DNA from: Allantophomopsis cytisporea
Taxonomy: Eukaryota; Ascomycota; Leotiomycetes; Phacidiales; Phacidiaceae
NCBI GenBank assembly: GCA_024752435.1
Contig: CP103020.1
Coordinates: forward strand, 248,001-312,000
Reading direction: 5' to 3'
DNA length: 64,000 bases
The position numbers were made by a program, and so were the translations under genes. Positions 41,749 through 54,148 of the stretch are shown piece after piece. The notes beneath the pieces are model-generated. The model did no database searches and had not been told where the DNA came from. It saw nothing but the letters and a program-made list of their open reading frames with translations. Position 1 is the stretch's first letter. Every line of letters begins with the position of its first letter.

Positions 41749-44460
41749 GTTGTTCGCTGACCCAAGCAGGTGCTCGATCCTAAACGCGTTACGAAGTCCA
41801 TGGATTTGCGACAGCGGTACGGAGTGCATTACTCGACATGCCTACTCGAGTACCATTTACGTCCTCGTCCACGTCTTCGAACATCGATTTAGGTATCAGC
41901 ACGCTGCGCTTCTTCACTAAAAATGGGCTACCAGGTAGCTCTCTTCTAACCTCGGGTTAGCTTTGACGACATATTACGGTTGCTTAGGGGTCTCTTTTTA
42001 TTTTTCTTTTTTCTGTACTCGTCAGCACGATATTCGGTCTTCTGGGGTTTTCGGGTCAGATATCACTTGTCTCGAAGGAAACTTTGGGTTTCTTCGTCCA
42101 AAATTCCTGGATCAGACGTCTACTACGATGGGGGCACTCAGCAAAAAATTGTCAACTTGTACCACTATGCAGCTTCGCTTTCGGCGTTCTACGGTCACTT
42201 TACGAGGGAATTAATTCGACTTCGTCGTCAATACCATAGTCGCCTGCCTTTAGTCGCCTGAAAATAATCGAAGCAATCAGCCTCAACATGACACAACAAT
42301 GCCCGACAGATTGACAGCAATGCAGAAGGTGCTTGTTAATTCGGTCCGATTGATTCCTTGCTCTGACGATCATATGTACTCGCCCTCAACACTCACGTCT
42401 TCCCACGATGCATGTAACTATTAAGCAAAGAAGCGCCAGCGGCCTTGTAACTTGACATGCACCAAATCCAGTAACATTCGCTGCCATCGATATATCAATT
42501 AATCGGCATGGTAGCATGTCAATATAAAGACTTTTAGGAACTTAATATTTGAGGTAATATCCTTTTGAATGCGCATGTTGCTAATGGATGGCATAAGTCC
42601 TAGGTTCTTTGCGACTCGCTCACTACATCATCCCTTGTTGCTGATGCGTCTCTGCACCACGAACCCGTCAAGTCATACATTTCGTACATGTGCTTAACCT
42701 TCGCCATGGATCCTTGAGACTTCACTCTCGCCTTTTCATCAGTGACAAATCCCACAAAATACTGCCAAGCAATGAGATTCGTCAATGTACCTCTCAAATC
42801 CATTGGTATGGGTAGACAACAAACAATCAAATAGTCAAATAGGGCCTTGCGCTCAGTATGAACATAGCGGTCTGATGTTACATATCGATTTCTCAGATTG
42901 ATTTCTGGGTTTCTTTGCTATACACATTTACCCATTGCCACTGTTATTGCCACTTCATGTAGCACAACGTCCAACTTCACGGCTTTGATCAAACCATACT
43001 TATTCATCTCATAGCCAAAGTAGCCAATTCACCTCTGATTATCCAATGACAAAGCAAGTCTTATCCCCACACCCTGTGAATGCTTGTACATGCCATTTCG
43101 CTTCCCAAACCCCATATCCCAAGCCTCCACACTGTTCGAAACAACCTGTGACATTAAGATCTACACTATACCTTGGTCAAGTTATGTCTAAATCAAGTAT
43201 TTCGTAGGTTTTTGGGTGAATTTTTAATGCCCATTTGAACGACTGAGTCCGAGATTTTTACATGCATGCCTGTGTCGGAAGAATGCGCTTTGGAAATGGG
43301 CTTGTGCCAAAGTGTGACCGTAGCATAGGTGCTGGAGTTATAAACCAGGATTGAGCTGAGGAAGCCAGGTATGGTATGTTGTGATCTGTATGCGATCGCA
43401 GGTATTGGATGCGATTTTGCTTAGGATATAGACCCGAGACTTGGGTAGGTTTAATTTTCGAGGAAGGCAGCTACTATTGACAGCTATTATTGCTATGGAG
43501 ATTTATTATTGACAGCACCTATTGGTAAACCTTTATGATCGTTGCTTTTGAGAGCTGCTATCGAGAGTACCTATTGAGAGTGTTTATGAGAGTTTTTATT
43601 GAAAGTACTTACTATTGAGAGTACCTATTAAGAGTACCTATTGAAAGTTGTTATTGAATCTACTATTGAGACTTGCTATTGAGACTTGCTATTGAGACTT
43701 GCCATTGAGCCTTGCTATTGAAAGCGCCTATTAAAAATCGTCATTGAAAGCTACTATTGAGAGCTGGGTTTTTAACATAGTAGGCAGATACGTACATGTA
43801 TACTAGATGTATTCTGCTTTGTACGAGACGATACGGTTGAATTTTAAGAGAAATCTGCTATGTATGTACGTTATCTTACAATATGCTAAATCAAATTATT
43901 AGGGGCTAAAGTTGAGTCTACGAACATAACGAAGCTTACTATAATAATTTGATAACTGTGTAGATGAGTCAAAGATATGTGAGCATACTCAATATCAGAA
44001 TGTGTATATATACACATAAAAAGTTGTCTTCCTTATAATCGCACATTCTAGCGTTTTGTTCGTATGCAGTATTAAGCTTACAATATAATTTGAGATAGTC
44101 CTTAAAAGCATCAATACACCATTTTTCGTAGTTACATATGTTGTAGCTGTGGTTTTGTCCTTATTCTCAACGGCAAGCCACATCGTAAGTCCTATATTCT
44201 TAGGAGAAAAGAAAGCTATTAACCATTCAATAGCAGAGTAATGACATAGAATACACCAATCTCAGCTCTAAATGTATCAGATCGATTCTCAATTGTAGTT
44301 ATAACTATGTGTATGTGCCTAGTTATTCTTCCATGATCTACACTCATACAGATCCTGAGACTACACTCCACACTGTCAACACTAGATGACAGCCCAATAG
44401 TACTAGGCCCTTCACTATTTGACGAGAATTTCTGCAATAACGCAATTGATTCTTATATCT
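41749..44460. other. AT-rich gene-poor island with a 13-nt minisatellite
   Basis: 2.7 kb without a supportable gene. GC content falls sharply after about 42.3 kb. The 3' UTR of the Tra2-like gene probably ends before 42.3 kb. The segment 43471-43767 is a degenerate tandem array (own entry). Flanking sequence has only short, AT-driven ORFs. Confidence 0.6.
43471..43767 (+). repeat. 13-nt minisatellite, consensus CTATTGAGAGTAC
   Basis: From 43558 onward, 13-nt units follow each other almost without gaps for about 16 copies: CTATCGAGAGTAC, CTATTGAGAGTGT, CTATTAAGAGTAC, CTATTGAAAGTTG and, at 43663-43727, a nearly perfect run of CTATTGAGACTTG. Upstream copies (43471-43557) are more decayed. Because 13 is not a multiple of three, no protein repeat is encoded. 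Confidence 0.8.
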
Positions 44461-44877
44461 ATGAAAGTTGGAATTGCCCTCTTGATTTATTACGAGTCGA
44501 GCTTCAAATCTAATGTTAAGGATCGATCGTCAACAGCCGAAGCTGTCAGTTCACCCATGATCCATACAAGGAAGGAGTGGGAAGACATCCAAAAACTTGA
44601 AGACTCTATGAGGAACTGGGCAGGCTGTGTACTGCTTTACTCATCAATGCTTTTCAAAAGAGGTGCATATAGCTATTTGCGAAATACTTTGCGATCGCTC
44701 TCTATTGCAAAAGACGTTGTCTATACAATTTCCCTTACCTATATCATCATCATGAGTATTTTCAACCCCGCAATCCTCAATGGCACAGAAGATACTTACT
44801 CAATATCTTCCATGGTGGATCTGAAAGTGAAGCTTGAGAGTTGTACAATCATGCAGAGCAAAGAAATCTTTATATAA
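44461..44877 (+). CDS. Hypothetical protein or gene remnant in the AT-rich island
   Basis: From the first ATG at 44461, a 138-residue frame reads MKVGIALLIYYESSFKS, then a polar segment with RKEWEDIQKLEDSMRNW, then hydrophobic stretches (VVYTISLTYIIIMSIF). It is the longest open frame for kilobases in AT-rich DNA, where long ORFs are rarer because stops are AT-rich, so it may be a fragment of a membrane protein. I cannot name the family, and no intron partner exons were found. It may equally be a chance ORF. Confidence 0.25.
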   Translation: MKVGIALLIYYESSFKSNVKDRSSTAEAVSSPMIHTRKEWEDIQKLEDSMRNWAGCVLLYSSMLFKRGAYSYLRNTLRSLSIAKDVVYTISLTYIIIMSIFNPAILNGTEDTYSISSMVDLKVKLESCTIMQSKEIFI

Positions 44878-46664
44878 ATATATGTTCATCCAGGGTCATA
44901 TAGTTACGTGGAGTTTCAAAGTTAATCAGAGTATTTAAAATAATCGGAATTGGGTATTTGCCGTATTATTGCCGAAGCAGCTCTTCGCGGTTATGCTGCA
45001 TCACTTGAAAAAAAGTACCATTCAAGCATTTCTTCCGAAGTGAGCATTCCGTGCTCAGGCCCAGCGGCTCAATATTTCAAAACTCGCAAAGGCTTCGATA
45101 AAAGGTGAAATCTACTAATGAAATCGATTTTTTAATGATTTAGGAACTATGCTAGAATATTATTGCAGTCCTGACTTGACCAAGAAACTTAGAAAGTAAT
45201 TTCCACCGGGCCGTAGATTCTTGGAAGTGCAGTACCACTTGAACCACTGAGAAACACGGTAGTGAGTTGGTGACTTCCTTCGAGTTCAAGAAGATGTTGT
45301 GTCAAAGACAAAACTCGAAGTTGATTCATAGATTCATAAGCCTTTTCTCGTAAGGGAAGCATATTTTTTCGATTTGTCATGATGCACAGTCGAGCTCTTC
45401 AAAAGAAACTAGTTCGCATCGATATAGCAGCATATGCTCACTTACATATGATTCTGCACACGGCATGTCTGCGTATAATCTGTGATTGACCATGTTTATG
45501 GACTGGGTAAGCTTCCAGACAGAAATTTGATATAAACGGGGATTCACACAAGTATTGACAGGTGAATTAAGCATGTGAGATGTGACAGTCTTGGAAAATC
45601 AAACCATGCTCCATTTTACCAGCCAGCATCTCGATAGATTCAAGTGAAAAAGAAGAAAAAAGGGAAAATATAAGTGCAATCTGATGGGATGCCCGATTAG
45701 CATGGGAATACTGCGAAAGTTAGCGAAAATAGCAGATTTCAAAGATTACATTCAAACGATGATACATCTCATCATACTCGTGGTTCAAGCATTGTGATCG
45801 TAGATGAGAGTCTTTCCAGCTTAACACGATCATTCATGGGTAGGTCTATGGTAGGCTACTACAGACATTCGGTAGTTTAAAGTGAGCGTTCAAGTCACTA
45901 CCACCGGTTCAAGAGGGTAGGCTAATTGCGATCCTCCTCACATTTTCGGGGGTCCCCTTTGGAAATGACCCAAGCTGCGTTGTTGAAAACACAACTTCCG
46001 AGGAGGTGGCTTAAGTAGATAAGAAAAACAACTGAAACCAATATAAAAGTTGTTAGCGCGCGAATGAGGTTTCTACTTATGAATAATATCAGCTTTGTTG
46101 TTTAACCGTCCCGAGGTCTTGGCGTTCGCCGGTCAGACGACGTACCCCACAAACAAAGAAAAGCCACATACCTCCGCATTCGGATACTTCCGTACCTCGT
46201 CTCTGAACCTTATCACAGCTTATGTTCATCCCTGAATTAACTACATATTTCCACAAATCTGAATCGCCGTTGACTAATTCCGGATATCTCCCGCTTTTTC
46301 TATCAGATTTTACCAATCTTGGCTGTCGTCTCAGCACAGTGATCACGATCATACCAAGACGACGTTGAGCCAAAATCTGGGCGATTGGCTTTACTCGGCA
46401 ACTGTCAGAGTTAAGCTTGAATCCTGTTCCTGAGCTTTTATTCGGGGATTATCTTTACGGATATTGTATGGCTGTGGAAGTCTCATGTAAAATGATTGAG
46501 ATTATATTGGATCAGGACGCTAGGCCATGCACTTGGATGTCTATAATCCGATGACTTAAAGGACACAGAAAACGTAAAACCTTATAAATGGCAAGTAAGT
46601 CGTTTCAAGTGATTATCATCATTAGTGGAGTTTGTAAAGTACTGAAGACTTCCTTCTTGCAATC
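44878..46664. other. AT-rich intergenic region upstream of pectin lyase
   Basis: 1.8 kb with no supportable gene. Two adjacent minus ORFs (45377-45574 and 45189-45380; 65 and 63 aa) could be exons of something because a GTAAGT donor lies in the first (near 45447), but no consistent joined product emerges. The last 80 bp contain a TATA box. Confidence 0.5.
46583..46589 (+). promoter_or_regulatory. TATA box of the pectin lyase gene
   Basis: TATAAAT stands 76 bp upstream of the pectin lyase ATG (46665), the usual position for a fungal TATA element with a short leader. Inducible plant-cell-wall enzyme genes often have TATA promoters. Confidence 0.5.
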
Positions 46665-47999
46665 ATGGTCCAGATTCATATCACTTTTTCATCTGCCAGT
46701 GCGCTTTTCTTGGTCTTATTTGCTTCAGGAGCTGCAGCTGTAGGAGGCGCGACTGGCTCTCCTATAGGATTCGCAGGTGCTGCTGGTACAACAGGTGGAG
46801 GTTCTGCCACTGCAGCAACGCCTTCAGATATTGATGAGTTGGTCTCTTGGCTTGGAGACGATGTGGCTCGAGTCATTGTAAGTTTTGTGATCAGTCTTCT
46901 GCATGCATGCAACTGTTTACTCATGTCATTTGGAAGACCATTAGTGGAGAGTATAACTTCATCGGTAGCGAGGGGACTTGTACCAATTGTGCTGGATGCA
47001 TTCCTACCTCTTACACTTGCTCAACTGGAGGCCAACTTGCAATCGACAATGGCCAAGGCTGGTGCGATGATCTTCCAAGTACAACAGTAACCTATGACAA
47101 AGCTGGTCTTCTTGGTATTACAGTAAACTCCAACAAATCTCTTATTGGTGTCGGATCCAACGCCGTCATCAAAGGCAAGGGGCTACGTATCGTCAGCGGA
47201 GCCGAGAACGTTATCATTCAAAATATTCATTTCACCGATGTCAACCCGCAGTACATTTGGGGCGGTGACTTACTCACGCTTGATGGCACAGATAAGGTTT
47301 GGATTGATCATTGCAAGGTATGCAAAGAGCCCTTTGTTTTAAATCAACTTCACTAAATAGGTATGGTAGTTCAGCTTGGTAGGTCGACAAATGTTCGTGA
47401 CAGGTTACGATGCTTCCAATCGCGTAACACTCTCTAACAATGAGTTTGATGGCGAGACCTCCTGGTCTGCTTCATGTGATGGTCGTCACTACTGGGCTAT
47501 TCTTGGTTACGGCGACCAAGATCTCATCACCTTTTACGCAAACTATGTTCATCATACTTCTGGTCGTTCCCCGCAGCTCGAGTATAATTCAGTATGGCAT
47601 GCAGTCAACAACTATTGGCTGAGCAATAGTGGGTTCGTGTTTGCTGTGTATACAGGGGCTAACGCCTTGATTGAGGGTAAGTTTCCTACCATCGAACTAA
47701 GCATTGTTCTTGACTAAAACCAAACAGGAAATGTCTTCGATGATGTTGTAACTCCAATCAACACTGTATCAACTCCTGGACAGGTCTTTGTTCCTACGTC
47801 CTCTACAGCTTCGGATTGTGAGACCTATCTAGGACGCGCATGCCAAGTAAATTCTCTCATCTCTTCAGGAAGTTTGACGGGTACTGCGAGTGCATTCTTG
47901 GTAGACTTTAACGGTTATAGCTCCTACATACCGGCAGCTATGTCTGCAAGTGCGGTTGCATCATATGTTGTTGACAACGCTGGTGTAGGAAAGATCTAG
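46665..47999 (+). CDS. Pectin lyase (polysaccharide lyase family 1)
   Basis: Exons 46665-46877, 46937-47317, 47370-47676 and 47728-47999 give 390 aa. A signal peptide (residues 1-24 or so, FSSASALFLVLFASGAAA) precedes the parallel beta-helix. Landmarks are TGGGSATAATPSDIDELVSWL, NSNKSLIGVGSNAVIKGKG, LRIVSGAENVIIQNIHFTD, VWIDHCK, GRQMFVTGYD, CDGRHYWAILGYGDQDLI and HHTSGRSPQLEY, whose SGR arginine is the catalytic Arg position of PL1. The pattern matches fungal pectin lyases (EC 4.2.2.10) rather than pectate lyases: several aromatic residues line the helix and the calcium-binding Asp cluster of pectate lyases is not evident. It cleaves methylated homogalacturonan by beta-elimination outside the cell. 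The first intron ends in AAG at 46936, giving VI-TISGEYNF; that junction is the least certain. Confidence 0.93.
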
Positions 48000-49755
48000 G
48001 CTCAGAGCAAGGTGGGAAGACATCGGATGCTGGAGCTGTGACTGAAACTCTTGACGATGCTGAATCTGGGTTTCATGATCTATTTATTCTACCTGGAAAT
48101 CTATCACTCGTTCAGCGAACAAAGTGAAGTGACAATGAATCTATGCGTTATAGCCTCGCTTTGCTCATAATGATCAAGACTTAGGTTGTATGTACGAACT
48201 GTACAAATGTGCATATACAAGCTGCTGTCTTGGTCGGCCATCGTATAGCATCACAAATAAGTTGCTATTTAATGTGATGGGTTGCGGCTAGTTATTTGGT
48301 TGTAAACAATCTCTCAGAATCTTGAAGTCTTGTATGGTCTGTCATATCCTTCATACGCACAAGCAACAGCTTCATCCTGATAACGATGGCACATCTACCC
48401 AGGCCTATAAATTTGATCTCGCACGATCTGGGACGTATAAATATTCTTGCGGATAATGTGTGATACTTGTCAAACTACGGAGAAAGCTTGAAATGTTAGA
48501 ATACACAGTGGGTAACCCGCCTGGAAAAACTTGAGGTTTCCATATAGAAGCCTACCGACATCTCTTGAAATTTAAGATTTGTGATCACCATTTGATTCGT
48601 GTAATTGGAATACCTCCAGTTTCAACATTCATATTTCAATCATTCAGTCGAAAACGTCTCCATCTATTGCAGTAGCTCGCCTTATTTGTAAAAGAGCTGA
48701 GTAGAACTCAAGTTGTTGCATATATCCCATTGACGAACAAATCCTTCTCCGAGTTCACTGAAAATAATGGGCAGCTTCGTCCACATTCAACTCCCAGGTA
48801 CAGAGTTTGGGGAATGGATTTGCTTAGGAGATACACTCTACAACTATGTCGCCAATTTTCTTCGTACAGAGTTGGCAATTGAGGTATTAGGAAAACCAAC
48901 AAGTTTCTTGTGCTCATTTCAGTTCGAATATCTTGCTGGACATCCTCATGTATTGCAGAAATGCTGGCGAGAATGAAATTTGGAAATCCTTTATAGAAGA
49001 GTGACAATGACGTAAATTGATATATGTCTATTTTCGACTAGATGCTTTCCCCTGTTTGTTTGGTTTTGATATTGAAATACTATACATTGTCTTTCACCTA
49101 TTAGTGGGTAAGTTACTGAAACTTCTGGTAATATGACAAAGGTGCGCTTAAGGACTTTTTCGGATAGTGCACTGGGACGCTACACTACCAGAATCGTCAG
49201 CTTGTTACCATGAACTGGCTAAGATTCCGTCAATGATAACTCGAGTAATTGATGATATGATGGAAATCCATCAACGATTGTTTGGAAACAGCTTGAGTGG
49301 AAGGCTTAAAATGTATTAAGATTACACATTTTTATGTCCGCGCCGCGCGCCCTGGATTTTTGCGCTTTCCAATCATTAACGGCAGGCATGTTGATAAGAA
49401 AACGGCGACACCCTTACCCCACATACAGCCCCAACCAGCTCGATAAGAAATCAGATAGCCTGTTACTTGCCCACGGCAGGCCAAAAAGTAGCTATGATAG
49501 CATAGGATCTCCGAAGAAAAGTCGCCGTTCGCTTTATGATGCACGAATCATGTATTCAATACCTATCTCAGTGTGCTTCCAAGCTGTAGTGTTAGCCTCT
49601 TTGGGAGATATGAATGAGGCTGACAGCCTCGCGTGTATGCCACTTTTGGGATCGTAAGTACTTGGTGAGGTCGAATCCTTTGGAGATTTCTTGTATCCTG
49701 TCTTCTCTTTTTTCGTTTCTGTTGTTCACGGTTCGTGAAAATCAATCCTCAAACG
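48000..49755. other. Intergenic region, 1.8 kb
   Basis: Spacer between pectin lyase and the hydantoinase gene. Small ORFs (for example 69 codons at 48767-48976) have no recognisable features. The hairpin-like GTTCACGGTTCGTGAAAAT lies at about 49725-49743, just upstream of the hydantoinase start. Confidence 0.5.
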
Positions 49756-52700
49756 ATGGGTATCCAACACGAAGCAAAGACTGGCAATGACTATATGGTG
49801 GACTCAATTCCACAGTCGGACTCAGCCGAAGAGTATCGTCTGGGAGTGGATGTCGGAGTAAGCATTTTCTAAAATCATTATTGGAAGGAACGAAAGCTAA
49901 TGTAGATTGCATTAGGGAACATTCACTGATGTTTGCGTGTTTACACCAAATGGAGTAGCTGTTCGAGCCAAGGTGCCATCAACAGTTCATGACCAGAGTA
50001 TTGGTGTCAAAAATGGTATTACTAAGGTCCGGGAGATTTTGAAGTCTACATATGGGTGGGAGGGCAAATTTAGTTTCATTCACCATGGAACAACTGTTGG
50101 TAAGGTTTTCGATAACCCCGTACGATTGAGCCAATCTGACACATTTCATAGCAACAAATGCTATTCTCGAGGGTAAGGGTGCTAAAGCTGCCCTCATTGT
50201 TTCACATGGGCACAAGGATGTACTTGCGGTTCGACGATCACAGATTCCGGGTGGCCTTGGTGCATGGATCAACTTTAAGCCACCGCCCCCAATTGTTCCT
50301 CTCGAGCGAACTATTCAGTGTATTGAACGGATTTCAATCGACGGCGAGACAGTCACTCCTGTCGATAAAGACGCATTAGTGAAAGACCTTTTGGAACTCC
50401 AGAAGCAGGGACCAGATGCTGTCACTATCAGCTTGCTAAACTCATATCAAAGCGATAAGCATGAGCGGGAGGTTGCTGCTATCGTTAAAGAGGTTCTAGG
50501 ACCAGACGTTGAAGTAATTTGTTCTGCGGATGTTCTCCCGGAAATTGGAGAGTATGAAAGAACAGTGACAGCAAGTGCAAATGCTGTGGTGAAACCAGTT
50601 GTGAAGCATTATCTTGCAGGTCTCGAGAAGCTGTTGGCAGAAGATTCGTCCAATATTCGAATTTTGAAGAGCGATGGTGGCTTGACAAGTCTGGAGCTTG
50701 CTGGACAACTTCCAGTTAACATCTTGATGTCCGGCCCTGCAGGTGGTGTAAGAGGTGTTGCTGATGTTGTTGCAAAGCATACACCTTACAAGAACTTGAT
50801 CACACTAGACATGGGAGGCACATCGACTGATTGTGCTCTCATTGCTGATGCTGCTCCATCACTACGTAGAGAGACTGTGGTAGATACTCTCACTGTTCGG
50901 GCACCCTCTGTTGATGTAAGAACAGTAGGGGCGGGAGGTGGAAGTATTGCCCAGTTTATTCCCTTGACCTCAACTATGAGAGTTGGACCAGAAAGCGCAG
51001 GAGCAACCCCTGGTCCAGCATGCTATGGCAAAGGGGGAAAGATGCCGACTGTTACCGACGCAAATCTTGTTCTTGGATATCTTCCATCGAGCTTGTTGGG
51101 TGGGAAGTTCAACCTAGATGTTGCAGCTGCCACTGATGCTGTCAATAGCCTTGCGTCTCAAGTCGGAATGGACACAACACAGACCGCGGAAGGAATCATC
51201 AACCTTGTGAATGAGACTATGTACAGCGCTCTTAGATTGGTTTCTGTGGAGCAAGGCTACGACCCAAGAGATTTTGCTCTTGTGGCTTTTGGTGGAGCGG
51301 GTCCTCTGCATGCCAACGCTGTTGGTAAGCTCCTTGGAGCTTGGCCGGTCATTATCCCCCCGTCTCCAGGAGTTCTCTGTGCTCAAGGTGATGCCACTAC
51401 TAAGCTAAGTCACGAACAGTCTGCTTCTTATATCAAGCTACTTCCTGAGATTGAGGCAGGAGAAATTGGAGCTGCTTTGGCCGATCTTGAGGAGAAGTGC
51501 TCTGCTATCATGACCAAAGCTCTTCCTGGGCCGGGCCAACTCTTCAAAATCGCTTATGAGGCTGACCTGCGATACAAAGGCCAGGCTCTTACCCTGAGCA
51601 TCCCGCTGACACGAGATGAGATTGACTCCGATGTGCCAACTTTCTTGAAGTCTGTTCAAGCCAAGTTCGACGCGGCTCACGAACAACAATTTAGTTTCTC
51701 TCTCCCATCATTCTCCCTTGAGCTAATGAGACTGGGGGTCATTATCACTGATGGCTCTCCTGACATTGAACTCTCTAAGATTAATGAAGCGACTAAAGAT
51801 GCGGGCACTGAGCCCCCAGCAAGTGCCTTGGTAACCACAAAGAAGGTCGTATTCGAGGGTAAGAGTCTCGAAGCCAAGTTCTGGGAGAGGTCTGCTGTTT
51901 CTGTTCCTGGATACAAGATGATGGGACCTTGTGTCATCTCTGAGATGGATTCCAACACCCTCATTTTGCCAGGTTATTATGGAGAAATCGACGCGATTGG
52001 CAACATCTTGATTCATCCAACAGAAGCAGAGACGAAGGAAAACAAGGCAGTCAAGCATACTTTGGAGTCAGCTAAGGAACTTGTTGAAAAATCGCCATTC
52101 ATTCCAACTTTGATTTCCTCAACCCTGGCATCTATCAGAAATGAGATGGATACGCTTATGTTAAGATGCAGCATGAGTCCTGCTATCAGGGATCAACAGG
52201 ACGAGTTTAATGTTATTACTAACTTGCGAGGACAAATGCTTGTGGGACAATTTGGGAGCTTCATCCCGAGTTTCTTGGAAGGATGGAAGGGAACCATCGA
52301 AGAAGGTGACGTATTTGTCACCAATGACGTTTATCAAGTTCAAGGAGCTGTCACGCACTTGAACGATGTTATCGTGCTTCTTCCTATCTTCTATGATCAC
52401 AAGCTTGTAGGATGGGCTGCAAATTTTGGACATATGACGTAAGTATTCCATTTGTACGATAAAAGTAACGTTTGCTAAAGTCTATACAGTGATGTGGGTG
52501 GAAAGGTTCCCGGTAGCATGTCCATCAACGCTACAACAATCTTTGACGATGGAATTCAAATCCCTACTGTGAAACTATACTCCAAGGGCGAGTACAACAC
52601 ACATCTTGTCGAAGTCTTCTGCCGCAACTCAAGACAGCCCGATTGGTTCCGTAGTGATCTCATGGCTCTTGTTGCTGCTTGCAAAACAGCTGCCACTAGA

Positions 52701-54148
52701 ATCTGTGAACTTCACGATAGATTTGGTCCTGAGTGGGTTAATTGATTTAACTTCAAATGTACTTCACTAATGCGCTTTAGGGTATACATCGCCGCTTGTG
52801 ACGAGCTGTTGAATCGAAACCGCACTGCTGTAGGCAAGCTTATCGAAACACAACTCAATGACCAGCCAAGCACATTCACCGACTTTGTGGATGATGATGG
52901 TCATGGAATCGGTCCATTTGCTATCAAGTGTACTATGCAAAAGAAGAATGGGAAACTGTACTTTGACTGGGACGGTACTAGTCCTCAAAGTCAGCAGTCC
53001 ATTAATTATTATCTCAACGAGACTATGTACGTATATGCTTTCAAGAACGTTGAAACATTGCTGACTGTTTCAGGTTCAAAATGTTCGTCGGATACTACCT
53101 GCTGGCTGTCTTTGATCCCCACTGTGTGGTAAATGATGGGTTCCACGATCTCGTTGAGATTTCAATCCCTCTCGGCTCAATCCTCAAGCCTGTTCGACCT
53201 GCAGCATTAAGTTGTCGTACCCATTTCCTCGGTAGAACAATGGATATCATCCAAGCATTGATGGGGCAACGAAACCAGACATATATGGCTGCGGCTGGAT
53301 TTTCCGATTCTCCACATTTCTTCTACTCTGGATTTAAGCCAAACGGAGAATGGTATCAACTCTACCAGATTGGATTTGGTGGTGTTCCTGCAAGGCCAGC
53401 AGGAGATGGACCCGATTGTCACTGCCTCTTCCCAGCCATCAAGTCTGTTCCGACGGAAAATATCGAACTGAACTTCCCTCTCCGCATCGAAGCAAACGAG
53501 GCTCTGGCAGACACCGGCGGTGCAGGCTATTATCGTGGTGGAAATGCTCAACGAACACTATATCGCTTCTTGTCTTCTGGTGAATTTAGTATCCATGACG
53601 ACCGATGGTTTACTAAACCTTGGGGTGTTAAGGGTGGTAAGCCCGGCGCAAGATCCCGCAAGATTCTATACAGATACAGTGAAGGTGCTGAGAATGTCCG
53701 CACTGAAATCCTCCCTTCTAAGTGCGATCACATCTTTGTTCATCCCAACGATCTTCTTGAATGGATTACTTGGGGTGGAGGCGGTCTTGGAGACCCACTT
53801 ACTCGTCCTGCAGAAGTCGTTGCCCTTGAAGCTCATCGCAAGCTTGTCACTATCGAGGGTGCGAAGAAGAATTATGGTGTTATTGTTAATCCTATCGACT
53901 ATTCAGTGATGGAAGAGGAGACAAAGGCTCTGAGAACTGAGATGACGAAGTTGAATGTCGAAGGAGGAAGTGTTTATGATAGAGGAGGCACTTTGAAAGA
54001 GCTGACCATGAGCTGCATAGAGGAGACGGGCTTGGAGCCACCAAAACCCCAGTGGGTGAAGGATCCATATGGTCCACATGTTGCTTTGCCATATGTTCAA
54101 AACTGGTTCAAAAGGATGAGAGCTGACGAAGACTGGGAATTACCATGA
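49756..54148 (+). CDS. Fused HyuA-HyuB hydantoinase/5-oxoprolinase family enzyme
   Basis: Six exons (49756-49857, 49916-50099, 50152-52438, 52490-52732, 52781-53026, 53074-54148) give 1378 aa. The N-terminal half is HyuA-like: the phosphate-binding GVDVGGTFTDV is formed across the first splice, then HHGTTVATNAILEGKGAK, LNSYQ, a second ATPase signature ITLDMGGTSTDCALI and FGGAGPLHANAVG. The C-terminal half (from about residue 742, ISSTLASIRNEMDTLMLRC) is HyuB-like with INYYLNETM, GAGYYRGGNAQR and WGGGGLGDPL. The family performs ATP-driven opening of hydantoin or 5-oxoproline rings or related carboxylations. GAWINFKPPPPIVPLERT differs from the usual 5-oxoprolinase sequence, so a hydantoinase-type substrate is more likely; this is inference. 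The fourth intron uses GTGGGT at 52733, because the GTTAAT four bases later breaks the frame. Ap4A phosphorylase follows on the same strand. Confidence 0.92.

Noticed and set aside
45189..45574. Two adjacent minus ORFs as a spliced gene
   Set aside because: A GTAAGT donor is present, but no acceptor gives a joined product with recognisable features.
48767..48976. 69-codon plus ORF between pectin lyase and hydantoinase
   Set aside because: It starts with ATG but has no homology signal, domain or conserved composition, and overlaps an equally long antisense ORF.
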